This document shows positions 14,213 through 20,428 of a DNA stretch of 20,428 bases, in pieces (the first letter of the stretch is position 1; each line of letters begins with the position of its first letter). The DNA comes from an uncultured Oscillospiraceae bacterium. GTDB lineage: Bacteria > Bacillota_A > Clostridia > Oscillospirales > Oscillospiraceae. Under the pieces are notes generated by a model. The model was not told the origin of the DNA, made no database searches, and saw only the letters and a program-made list of their open reading frames with translations. Both the position numbers and the translations under genes were made by a program. The stretch is taken from positions 1-20,428 of the forward strand of contig CALXGC010000080.1 of NCBI GenBank assembly GCA_944387755.1, read 5' to 3'.

Positions 14213-14277
14213 CTGAAATCAGAAAGAGAGCCGGCCGGAAAAACGCAGGGCCGGCGGCAAAGGAGACGTGAGCGATT

Positions 14278-15423
14278 ATGGCGACGAAGAAGGCTGCGGT
14301 GGAGAGCGCGGCTCCGGCTGCGGATAAGAAGAAGGCGCTGGAGACGGCGGTGGCGCAGATTGAGCGGACCTACGGAAAGGGCGCGATTATGCGCCTGGGC
14401 GAGGGGGCGAGCGTGGCGGTGGACACCATTTCCACCGGCTCCCTGTCCCTGGACCTGGCGCTGGGCATCGGCGGACTGCCCAGAGGCCGGATTATTGAAA
14501 TTTATGGGCCGGAGTCCTCCGGTAAGACCACCCTGGCGCTCCATGTGGTGGCGGAGGCCCAGAAGCGGGGCGGCGAGGCCGCCTTTATCGACGCGGAGCA
14601 CGCCCTGGACCCCACCTATGCCCGCGCCCTGGGAGTGGACATCGACTCTATGCTCATTGCCCAGCCGGACACCGGCGAGCAGGGCCTTGAGATCTGCGAG
14701 GCGCTGGTGCGCTCCGGGGCCATCGACGTGGTGGTGGTGGACTCGGTGGCCGCCCTCACCCCCAGAGCGGAGATTGAAGGGGATATGGGCGACTCCCACG
14801 TGGGCCTGCTGGCCCGGCTGATGAGCCAGGCGCTGCGGAAGCTGGCCGGGTGCATAGCCAAAACCAACTGCATTGTCATCTTCATCAACCAGCTCCGTGA
14901 AAAGGTGGGGGTCATGTACGGCAATCCGGAGGTGACGACCGGCGGCCGGGCGCTGAAGTTCTACTCCTCTGTGCGCATTGACGTGCGGCGGATTGAGGCG
15001 CTGAAGAGCGGCTCTGAGCTGATCGGCAACCGCACCCGGGCCAAAATCGTCAAGAATAAGGTGGCTCCTCCCTTCCGCGAGGCGGAGTTCGACATTATGT
15101 ACGGCGAGGGCATCTCCAAAATCGGCGAGCTGCTGGACCTGGGCGTGAAGCTGGACCTGGTGCAGAAGAGCGGCTCCTGGTTCGCCATGGGCGAGCTGCG
15201 CCTGGGCCAGGGCCGGGACGCGGCCAAGCAGTATCTGCGGGACAACCCCGACCTTGCGGCGGACCTGGAGCAGAAGATCCGTCAGAACGCCTATAAGCTG
15301 CTGTCCAAGCAGGGCCAGGCCGCGGCCCGGGCCGCCGGACGCGCGGTGGACGTCACCGCCGAGGATTTTGAGGACGGCCCGGCGCCCAGCGAGATTTCCC
15401 TGGAAGAAGGGACCGAAAATTAA
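14278..15423 (+). CDS. recA: Recombinase RecA
   Basis: 381 residues, full length. RecA forms filaments on single-stranded DNA, drives strand exchange and triggers LexA self-cleavage. Visible: N-terminal [20 protein letters not shown], Walker A GPESSGKT (77-84), [17 protein letters not shown], loop L1 [40 protein letters not shown] with loop L2, and an acidic C-terminal tail ([15 protein letters not shown]). No intein is present. ATG 14278 has AAAGGAG 12 bases upstream, a long spacing; an out-of-frame GTG at 14268 lies between and is not used. recX begins directly after the stop. Confidence 0.98.
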   Translation: MATKKAAVESAAPAADKKKALETAVAQIERTYGKGAIMRLGEGASVAVDTISTGSLSLDLALGIGGLPRGRIIEIYGPESSGKTTLALHVVAEAQKRGGEAAFIDAEHALDPTYARALGVDIDSMLIAQPDTGEQGLEICEALVRSGAIDVVVVDSVAALTPRAEIEGDMGDSHVGLLARLMSQALRKLAGCIAKTNCIVIFINQLREKVGVMYGNPEVTTGGRALKFYSSVRIDVRRIEALKSGSELIGNRTRAKIVKNKVAPPFREAEFDIMYGEGISKIGELLDLGVKLDLVQKSGSWFAMGELRLGQGRDAAKQYLRDNPDLAADLEQKIRQNAYKLLSKQGQAAARAAGRAVDVTAEDFEDGPAPSEISLEEGTEN

Positions 15424-16044
15424 ATGAAAATACAGGCGCTGAAGCCCTCTGCGCGGGTGGCGGGGCGCTGGCTGGCGGTGCTGGAGGACGGCTCCATTCT
15501 CCGGGTGGGGGAGAACGAGGTTTTGACCTTCTCCCTGTATACCGGAAAGGAGCTCTCCGATGAAGAGGCGGAGCGGCTTGTGGAGTCGGCCCAGCGGAAC
15601 AGCCGGCGGGAGCGCGCCCTGAATCTGGCCGCCTCCAAGCCGGTGTCCAGGCGGGAGCTGGAGCGAAAGCTCGCCGGCTGGGGCGCGGGCCAGGAGGAGA
15701 CCGCCTCAGTCTGCGGCCGCCTGGAGGAGCTGGGCCTTCTGAACGACGGGCAGTACGCCCAGATGGTCGTCCGCCACTACGCGGAGAAGGGGTACGGAGA
15801 GCGGAAGCTCCGGGACGAGCTCTACCGCCGGGGAATCCCGCGGGAGCTGTGGGAGGAGGCGCTGTCCCAGGCGAGGGACCCCGCGGAGGCACTGGACGCC
15901 CTTTTGAGGAAAAAATGGAAGGGCGCTGTGCCGGAGGACCCCAGGGAGCTGAAAAAGGCCTTCGACGCCCTGGTCCGGCGGGGGTACGCCTGGAGCGACG
16001 TCTCAGAGGCGCTGCGCCGCCTGGGCGTCCGGGAAGAGGACTGA
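15424..16044 (+). CDS. recX: Regulatory protein RecX
   Basis: 206 residues. RecX binds RecA filaments and limits their growth. The protein shows the expected small helical repeats: ALNLAASKPVSRRELERKL, then GLLNDGQYAQMVVRHYAEKGYGERKLRDELYRRGI and a third repeat ending VSEALRRLG. The start codon follows the recA stop with no gap (stop 15421-15423, ATG 15424), and its ribosome site is inside the recA end (GAAGGGA), so translation is probably coupled to recA. A perfect hairpin starts 5 bases after its stop. Confidence 0.93.
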   Translation: MKIQALKPSARVAGRWLAVLEDGSILRVGENEVLTFSLYTGKELSDEEAERLVESAQRNSRRERALNLAASKPVSRRELERKLAGWGAGQEETASVCGRLEELGLLNDGQYAQMVVRHYAEKGYGERKLRDELYRRGIPRELWEEALSQARDPAEALDALLRKKWKGAVPEDPRELKKAFDALVRRGYAWSDVSEALRRLGVREED

Positions 16045-16048
16045 ATGC

Positions 16049-16070
16049 CCGCGGTGCGGGCGCACCGCGG
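16049..16070 (+). other. Perfect hairpin / inverted repeat between recX and the Xre gene
   Basis: A 9-base-pair perfect stem (CCGCGGTGC at 16049-16057 with GCACCGCGG at 16062-16070) and a 4-base loop GGGC. No T-tract follows, so it is not a plain terminator. It lies 30 bases before the start of a small DNA-binding protein and could be its operator or an mRNA structure. Confidence 0.55.
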
Positions 16071-16099
16071 TGGAAAACAGCGGAAAGGGAAGGAAAACT

Positions 16100-16339
16100 A
16101 TGCTGGACCGCAATGTTTTTGGAACACGCCTGCGAATGCTGCGGAAAGAGCGGGGCCTTCCGCTTAAGCGGATTGCACAGCTTCTGCAGACCAGCATCAC
16201 CCAGATGAGCGATATGGAAAACGGGAAAACCGGGACGACCATGGCGCGCCTGGTACTGCTGGCGGAGTTTTACCACGTTTCCACAGATTATCTGCTGGGG
16301 ATCACAGACGATCCTGCCTGGAGGGGCGGAGAGGCGTAA
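16100..16339 (+). CDS. Small Xre/Cro family HTH regulator
   Basis: 79 residues, a single helix-turn-helix domain (about 5-66): FGTRLRMLRKERGLPLKRIAQ, LLQTSITQMSDMENGKT, then MARLVLLAEFYHVSTDYLLG. This is the usual HTH_3 layout ending in the YHVSTDYLLG helix. There is no extra sensor domain, so it should bind DNA as a dimer with an unknown signal. ATG 16100 has GGGAAGGAAAA just upstream. It sits between recX and rimO in the same direction. It could regulate its own transcript through the hairpin at 16049-16070, but this is inference. I see no sign of a toxin partner or phage genes next to it. Confidence 0.88.
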   Translation: MLDRNVFGTRLRMLRKERGLPLKRIAQLLQTSITQMSDMENGKTGTTMARLVLLAEFYHVSTDYLLGITDDPAWRGGEA

Positions 16340-16402
16340 GCCGTCCGCCCCGCTTTTCCGGAACATCCACAGACATACTATGACGCATAGGAGCGATGGA
16401 CG

Positions 16403-17728
16403 ATGCCATATAAAGTAGCCTTTATCTCCCTGGGCTGCGCGAAAAACCTGGTGAATACGGAACAGATGATGGCCCTGTGCCGGGAGGCGGGCTATATTGT
16501 CACCGGAGACCCGGAGGGGGCCGACGTGGCGGTGCTGAACACCTGCGGCTTTATCGAGTCGGCCAAAAGCGAGGCCATCGAGAACATTCTGGAGCTGGCC
16601 CAGCTGAAGCAGGAGGGCAGGCTGAAGAAGCTGCTGGCGGCGGGCTGTCTCACCCAGCGCTATCCGGACGACATCCGGCGGGAGCTGCCTGAAGTGGACG
16701 GTATGCTGGGAACCGGCAGCTATACCGACGTAGTCCAGGCCGTGGAGGAGCTGATGGCGGGAGAGCGGCCGGAGCACTTCGGCCGGCTGGACCGCGCCTA
16801 TGACGACGGGGAGCGGATTGTCACCACGCCGCCCTATACGGCCTATCTGAAGATTGCCGAGGGGTGCAGCAACGGCTGCGCTTTCTGCATTATTCCCAAG
16901 CTCCGGGGCCGCTACCGCAGCCGCTCCATGGACTCCCTTCTGCGGGAGGCCAGGGAGCTGGAGGCGCGGGGCGTCCGGGAGCTCATCGTCATCGCCCAGG
17001 ACATCACCCGCTATGGGATGGATTTAAAGGACGGGAGCTCTCTGGCGGGACTGCTTCAGGAGCTGTGCCGCATGAACTTCCACTGGATCCGCCTCCACTA
17101 CCTGTACCCGGAGGTCATCACCGGCGAGCTTATTGAGGTGATTGCCCGCGAGCCGAAAATTGTCCACTATCTGGACATCCCCATTCAGCACTGCAATGAC
17201 CGGATTCTGAAGGCCATGCGCCGGCACAACACCCGGAGGGAGCTGGAGGCGCTTTTTGACAAGCTGCGCGCCGCCATCCCGGACCTGGTGCTGCGCACCT
17301 CCCTCATCTGCGGCCTGCCTGGGGAGACGGAGGAGGAGTTCGAGGAGCTGTGCCAGTTCCTGCGGGAGCAGAAGCTCCAGCGGGCGGGGGTGTTCCAGTT
17401 CTCTCCGGAGGAGGGCACTCTGGCGGAGAAAATGCCGGACCAGGTGGACCCGGAGACCGCCGCCCGCCGGGTGGAGCTGGTGGTGGACCTCCAGTCCCGG
17501 ATTATGGACGCCTATAACGAACAGCGGCTGGGTTCCGTCATGGAGGTGCTGTGCGAGGGCTTTGACCCCCAGGCCGGCTGCTTTGTGGGCCGGACCTACG
17601 CCGATTCCGTGGAGATTGACGGCCATGTGTATCTCACCGCCGCCGGGGACATTCCCGCGGGGAGCTTTGTGAATGTCCGCATCACCGGCGTGTCCGATGG
17701 GGATCTGACGGGCGAGATTGACGAATAA
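16403..17728 (+). CDS. rimO: Ribosomal protein S12 methylthiotransferase RimO
   Basis: 441 residues, full length. RimO is a radical-SAM enzyme with two [4Fe-4S] clusters that adds a methylthio group to an Asp of S12. The N-terminal MTTase domain has cluster cysteines C12 (SLGCAKN), C48 (NTCGFI) and C82 (AGCLTQRYP). The radical-SAM motif is CSNGCAFC (C155, C159, C162). After the HYLYPE and DIPIQHCND blocks comes a C-terminal TRAM domain (about 375-441). IPKLRGRYRSR and the length fit RimO better than MiaB. ATG 16403 has AGGAG 9 bases upstream. pgsA follows after 18 bases, so the two are co-transcribed. Confidence 0.95.
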   Translation: MPYKVAFISLGCAKNLVNTEQMMALCREAGYIVTGDPEGADVAVLNTCGFIESAKSEAIENILELAQLKQEGRLKKLLAAGCLTQRYPDDIRRELPEVDGMLGTGSYTDVVQAVEELMAGERPEHFGRLDRAYDDGERIVTTPPYTAYLKIAEGCSNGCAFCIIPKLRGRYRSRSMDSLLREARELEARGVRELIVIAQDITRYGMDLKDGSSLAGLLQELCRMNFHWIRLHYLYPEVITGELIEVIAREPKIVHYLDIPIQHCNDRILKAMRRHNTRRELEALFDKLRAAIPDLVLRTSLICGLPGETEEEFEELCQFLREQKLQRAGVFQFSPEEGTLAEKMPDQVDPETAARRVELVVDLQSRIMDAYNEQRLGSVMEVLCEGFDPQAGCFVGRTYADSVEIDGHVYLTAAGDIPAGSFVNVRITGVSDGDLTGEIDE

Positions 17729-17746
17729 AAAGGAGAGAATTGTCCT

Positions 17747-18271
17747 ATGAATACCGCCAACAAGCTGACCATTCTCCGGGTGTTTATGATTCCGGTGTTT
17801 CTGCTGGTGCTCTATCTGGATGTGCCCAACGCCGACTACTGGGCGCTGGCCATCTTTGTGATCGCCAGCCTGACCGACACCCTGGACGGGTATATCGCCC
17901 GCAACTACAACCAGACCACGGATTTCGGAAAGTTTATGGACCCGCTGGCCGACAAGTGTCTGGTGACGGCGGCCATGCTGTGGTTTGTGGAGATTGGGCA
18001 GATGCCCGCCTGGGCCCTGCTGGTTGTCATCATCCGGGAGTTCGGCGTGTCCGGCCTGCGGATGGTGGCGGCGGACAAGGGACGGGTCATTGCCGCCGGC
18101 TGGTCCGGAAAGGTCAAGACCGCCTCCACCATGGTGTGCATTGTCCTGATGTTCCTGCCTATTGCCCTGTGGATCAACGACATCTGCGTGGCGGTGATTG
18201 TTCTGACGACGATTTACTCCGGCGTGGAGTATTTTCTCAAAAATCTGGACGTCATTTCAGAAATCAAATGA
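17747..18271 (+). CDS. pgsA: CDP-diacylglycerol--glycerol-3-phosphate 3-phosphatidyltransferase
   Basis: 174 residues. PgsA makes phosphatidylglycerophosphate, the precursor of phosphatidylglycerol and cardiolipin, in the cytoplasmic membrane. The CDP-alcohol phosphotransferase motif is complete: D44, D47-G48, A51-R52, G61, D65, D69. The N-terminal NKLTILRVFMIPVF and REFGVSGLRMVAA are typical of PgsA. About five to six hydrophobic segments are visible. ATG 17747 has AAAAGGAG about 11 bases upstream; it starts 18 bases after rimO. A strong two-way terminator follows. Confidence 0.95.
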   Translation: MNTANKLTILRVFMIPVFLLVLYLDVPNADYWALAIFVIASLTDTLDGYIARNYNQTTDFGKFMDPLADKCLVTAAMLWFVEIGQMPAWALLVVIIREFGVSGLRMVAADKGRVIAAGWSGKVKTASTMVCIVLMFLPIALWINDICVAVIVLTTIYSGVEYFLKNLDVISEIK

Positions 18272-18273
18272 TG

Positions 18274-18307
18274 AAAAAAGTCCTGGGAATTTTCCCAGGA
18301 CTTTTTT
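18274..18307. terminator. Bidirectional terminator between pgsA and the FNT gene
   Basis: A perfect 9-base-pair stem (18280-18288 with 18293-18301) flanked by six A on the left and six T on the right. It serves pgsA on the plus strand and, 9 bases after its stop, the convergent FNT gene on the minus strand. Confidence 0.95.
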
Positions 18308-18316
18308 GATTTGGAG

Positions 18317-19153
18317 TCAGTGATTTTGCGCCGGAGCGGGACGGAAGCAGGTCCAAAGCAGAGCGCCCAGGCCCACGCCGCCCGCGGTGTTGCCTAAGGT
18401 GACGGCAATCAGGTTTTTCAGACAGCCGCCCCAGGTGAGGGCCGGCAGATCCGCCTGAAAGATGTGCTCCGCCAGCTCCGCATAGACGGGATTCTGGGCG
18501 GCGAACAGGCCGGCGGGGATATAGTACAGGTTGGCGATGGAGTGCTCAAAGCCGCACAGGACGAAGAAGCACACCGGCAGATAGGCCCCCAGAATGCGGC
18601 TGGCGTTGTCCCGGCCGGACATGGCCATCAGCACCCCCAGACACACCAGCAGGTTGCACAGAATGCCCAGCACAAAGGCGTTGGGGGCGGCCAGAGCGCA
18701 CTTTCCGGCGGCTACCTTGATGGTATAGGCTCCCAGCAGGCCGCCGGAGTAGTCCATCTGTCCGAAATAGGCGCAGGCAAAGGCCACCAGCACCGCGCCA
18801 ACAGCGTTGCCCGCATAGACCAAACCCCAGTTGCGCAGCATTCCCCCCAGAGAGCACCGCCGGTCCAGCAGGGAGACGGAGATGAGGCAGTTGCCGGTGA
18901 ACAGCTCCGCCCCCATGAGAATGACCATAGCCAGGCCGAAGGGGAACAGCAGGGCGCACACTGTCCGAAGGGTCCAGGGGTCCTCGATTCCATAGGCGGC
19001 GGTGTTGGAAGCTGCGGCGGCCAGGGCGATGAGGGCTCCGGCCAGAGCCCCCAGCAGCAGCAGGGAGCAGGTGGACCGGCGGGTCTTATCCGCCCCGGCC
19101 TGGGCATAGGCGGCCACCGTCTGGGCGGGGGAGAGGAAGAGAGACGGTTCCAT
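18317..19153 (-). CDS. Formate/nitrite transporter (FNT) family channel
   Basis: 278 residues with about six membrane helices. FNT marks: the N-terminal SPAQTVAAYAQAGADK, the helix-break motif GAELFTGNC, a KCALAAPNAFVLGILCNLLVCLGV stretch with its conserved NxLVCLxV, and CGFEHSIANLYYIPAG, which holds the central pore histidine. Members are pentameric channels for formate, nitrite or hydrosulfide. Formate is favoured here because the gene starts 9 bases after the stop of formate-tetrahydrofolate ligase, with its ribosome site (GAGGAGGGG) directly after that stop. The loop between helices 3 and 4 looks normal in length. FocA as opposed to another FNT subtype is not proven. Confidence 0.93.
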   Translation of the reverse strand: MEPSLFLSPAQTVAAYAQAGADKTRRSTCSLLLLGALAGALIALAAAASNTAAYGIEDPWTLRTVCALLFPFGLAMVILMGAELFTGNCLISVSLLDRRCSLGGMLRNWGLVYAGNAVGAVLVAFACAYFGQMDYSGGLLGAYTIKVAAGKCALAAPNAFVLGILCNLLVCLGVLMAMSGRDNASRILGAYLPVCFFVLCGFEHSIANLYYIPAGLFAAQNPVYAELAEHIFQADLPALTWGGCLKNLIAVTLGNTAGGVGLGALLWTCFRPAPAQNH

Positions 19154-19162
19154 AGCCCCTCC

Positions 19163-20428
19163 TCAGAACAGGCCGGTGATTTTGCCGTTCTCGTCCACGT
19201 CGATCTTCTCGGCGGCGGGAACCTTGGGCAGGCCGGGCATGGTCATGATGTCCCCGGTGAGGGCCACCAGGAAGCCGGCCCCGGCGGACACCTTGATGTT
19301 TCGTACGGTGACGGTGAAATCCTCAGGGGCGCCCAGCAGGGTCTGGTCGTCGGAGAAGGAGTACTGGGTCTTGGCCATACAGATGGGCATATTGCCGAAG
19401 CCCAGGCTGGTGAGCTGCTGCATCTGCTTCCGGGCGTTGGGGGTCAGAACCACGTCCCTGCCGTGGTAGACCTTGGTGACAATGGCGCGGAGCTTGTCCT
19501 CGATGGACTGGTCCAGGTCATAGGCGAAGCGGAAGCGGTTCTCCGCCCCGCACAGGCGGACGACCTCCTCCGCCAGGGCAATGCCGCCCTCACCGCCCTT
19601 GGCCCACACCTCGGACAGGGCCACGTTGACCCCCAGCTCCCTGCACTTGTCCTCCACCAGCTTCAGCTCCGCCTCGGTGTCGGTGGGGAAGCGGTTGATG
19701 GCCACCACGCAGGGCAGGCCGTACACCTGGGTGAGGTTCTCCGCGTGGCGCAGCAGGTTGGGCAGGCCCTTCTCCAGGGTCTCCAGATTCTCGCTGTTCA
19801 GCTCCGCCTTGGCGGCGCCTCCGTGGTGCTTCAGGGCGCGGACCGTGGCCACCAGCACCACCGCGTCGGGCTTCAGGCCGGCCATGCGGCACTTGATGTC
19901 CAGGAACTTCTCCGCGCCCAGGTCCGCGCCGAAGCCGGCCTCGGTGACGGTGTAGTCGGCCAGCTTCAAAGCCATACGGGTGGCCATAACAGAGTTGCAG
20001 CCGTGGGCAATGTTGGCGAAGGGCCCGCCGTGGATAAAGGCGGGCGTACCCTCCAGAGTCTGGACCAGGTTGGGCTTCAAAGCGTCCTTCAGCAGGGCGG
20101 CCATGGCGCCGGCAGCCTTCAGGTCCCCGGCGGTCACAGGCTTATCGTCATAGGTGTAGCCCACGATGATGCGGCTCAGCCGCGCCTTCAGGTCGGGGAT
20201 GGAGGAGGCCAGGCACAGCACCGCCATAACCTCGCTGGCCACGGTGATGTCGAAGCCGTCCTCTCTGGGGACGCCCTGCATCCGGCCCCCCAGGCCGTCC
20301 ACGACATTCCGGAGCTGCCGGTCGTTCATGTCCACGCAGCGCTTCCAGGTGATGCGCTTGACGTCAATGCCCAGGGCGTTGCCCTGCTGGATGTGGTTGT
20401 CCAGCATAGCGGCCAGCAGGTTGTTGGC
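19163..20428 (-). CDS. fhs: Formate--tetrahydrofolate ligase, partial (5' end outside window)
   Basis: 421 residues are visible; the frame is open to the window edge and a family member is about 556 long, so the N-terminal part with the P-loop is missing. The enzyme makes 10-formyl-tetrahydrofolate from formate, ATP and tetrahydrofolate (reversible), feeding one-carbon metabolism or the Wood-Ljungdahl methyl branch. Visible: [19 protein letters not shown], the [14 protein letters not shown] block, [14 protein letters not shown], a [11 protein letters not shown] stretch, and [11 protein letters not shown] near the end. Sequence up to the edge is fully coding. It is followed by the FNT channel in one operon. 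Confidence 0.97.
   Translation of the reverse strand, partial: ANNLLAAMLDNHIQQGNALGIDVKRITWKRCVDMNDRQLRNVVDGLGGRMQGVPREDGFDITVASEVMAVLCLASSIPDLKARLSRIIVGYTYDDKPVTAGDLKAAGAMAALLKDALKPNLVQTLEGTPAFIHGGPFANIAHGCNSVMATRMALKLADYTVTEAGFGADLGAEKFLDIKCRMAGLKPDAVVLVATVRALKHHGGAAKAELNSENLETLEKGLPNLLRHAENLTQVYGLPCVVAINRFPTDTEAELKLVEDKCRELGVNVALSEVWAKGGEGGIALAEEVVRLCGAENRFRFAYDLDQSIEDKLRAIVTKVYHGRDVVLTPNARKQMQQLTSLGFGNMPICMAKTQYSFSDDQTLLGAPEDFTVTVRNIKVSAGAGFLVALTGDIMTMPGLPKVPAAEKIDVDENGKITGLF

Noticed and set aside
14161..14277. A classic Firmicute LexA box before recA
   Set aside because: I looked for GAAC-N4-GTTC and did not find it; only a different inverted repeat is present.
16100..16339. The Xre protein as an antitoxin or phage repressor
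   Set aside because: No toxin-like partner, integrase or phage gene is adjacent; both neighbours are housekeeping genes.
16279..16376. DnaA-box-like sequences (GTTTCCACA, ACATCCACA)
   Set aside because: Each has two mismatches to TTATCCACA, one is inside the Xre gene, and there is no AT-rich unwinding region or dnaA/dnaN nearby.
1..20428. CRISPR arrays, transposons, tRNA genes or riboswitches
   Set aside because: No regularly spaced repeats, transposase motifs, terminal inverted repeats, cloverleaf sequences or recognisable riboswitch cores were seen on either strand.

Overview
The window looks like part of the chromosome of a GC-rich anaerobic Clostridia member, most likely a butyrate-producing Oscillospiraceae relative (Flavonifractor/Intestinimonas/Lawsonibacter-like). 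This is inferred from gene content: IreB, a butyryl-CoA:acetate CoA-transferase, formate-tetrahydrofolate ligase with a formate channel, an EFR1-type ferredoxin, a DUF1385-prmC pair and Gram-positive style GGAGG ribosome sites. It is mostly core genome. I see no insertion sequence, prophage, CRISPR array, tRNA or rRNA.

Layout. 1-1313: the 3' half of rplA, then ireB and a DUF523/TudS-type gene, each closed by a hairpin terminator. 1304-3623: a shikimate-kinase-like gene with its own promoter, followed by a DEAD-box RNA helicase. 3713-5056: the CoA-transferase. It converges, through a shared two-way terminator, on a minus-strand pair (EFR1 ferredoxin and a previously hidden ~54-residue gene). 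6087-6944: an orphan rmlA/rfbA with a well-formed promoter. 7076-8271: two tandem, gaplessly alignable coiled-coil genes (DivIVA-like) on the minus strand. They are divergent from 8532-12126, a lipoprotein / response regulator / sensor kinase operon in which the lipoprotein is cut by an in-frame amber codon. 12267-18271: DUF1385, prmC, recA, recX, a small Xre regulator, rimO and pgsA, all on the plus strand. 18317-20428: minus-strand fhs (5' end beyond the window) followed by an FNT formate channel, converging on pgsA through another two-way terminator.

How the genes work together. fhs and the FNT channel form a formate unit: the ligase makes or consumes formate and the channel moves it across the membrane. 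The CoA-transferase gives the last step of butyrate formation. recA-recX is the usual recombinase and modulator pair. prmC and rimO modify translation factors and ribosomes, and pgsA makes phosphatidylglycerophosphate.

The least explained region is about 7076-12126: two paralogous coiled-coil proteins facing a lipoprotein/two-component operon across a 260-base divergent promoter region that carries a repeated CGCCGGA element. Next are the TAG that truncates the lipoprotein (no other complete gene here ends in TAG) and a kinase of the shikimate-kinase fold that lacks expected substrate residues. I did not find a clear new defence or mobile system. All coordinates and motifs were read by eye; family names come from remembered family features, not from searches.
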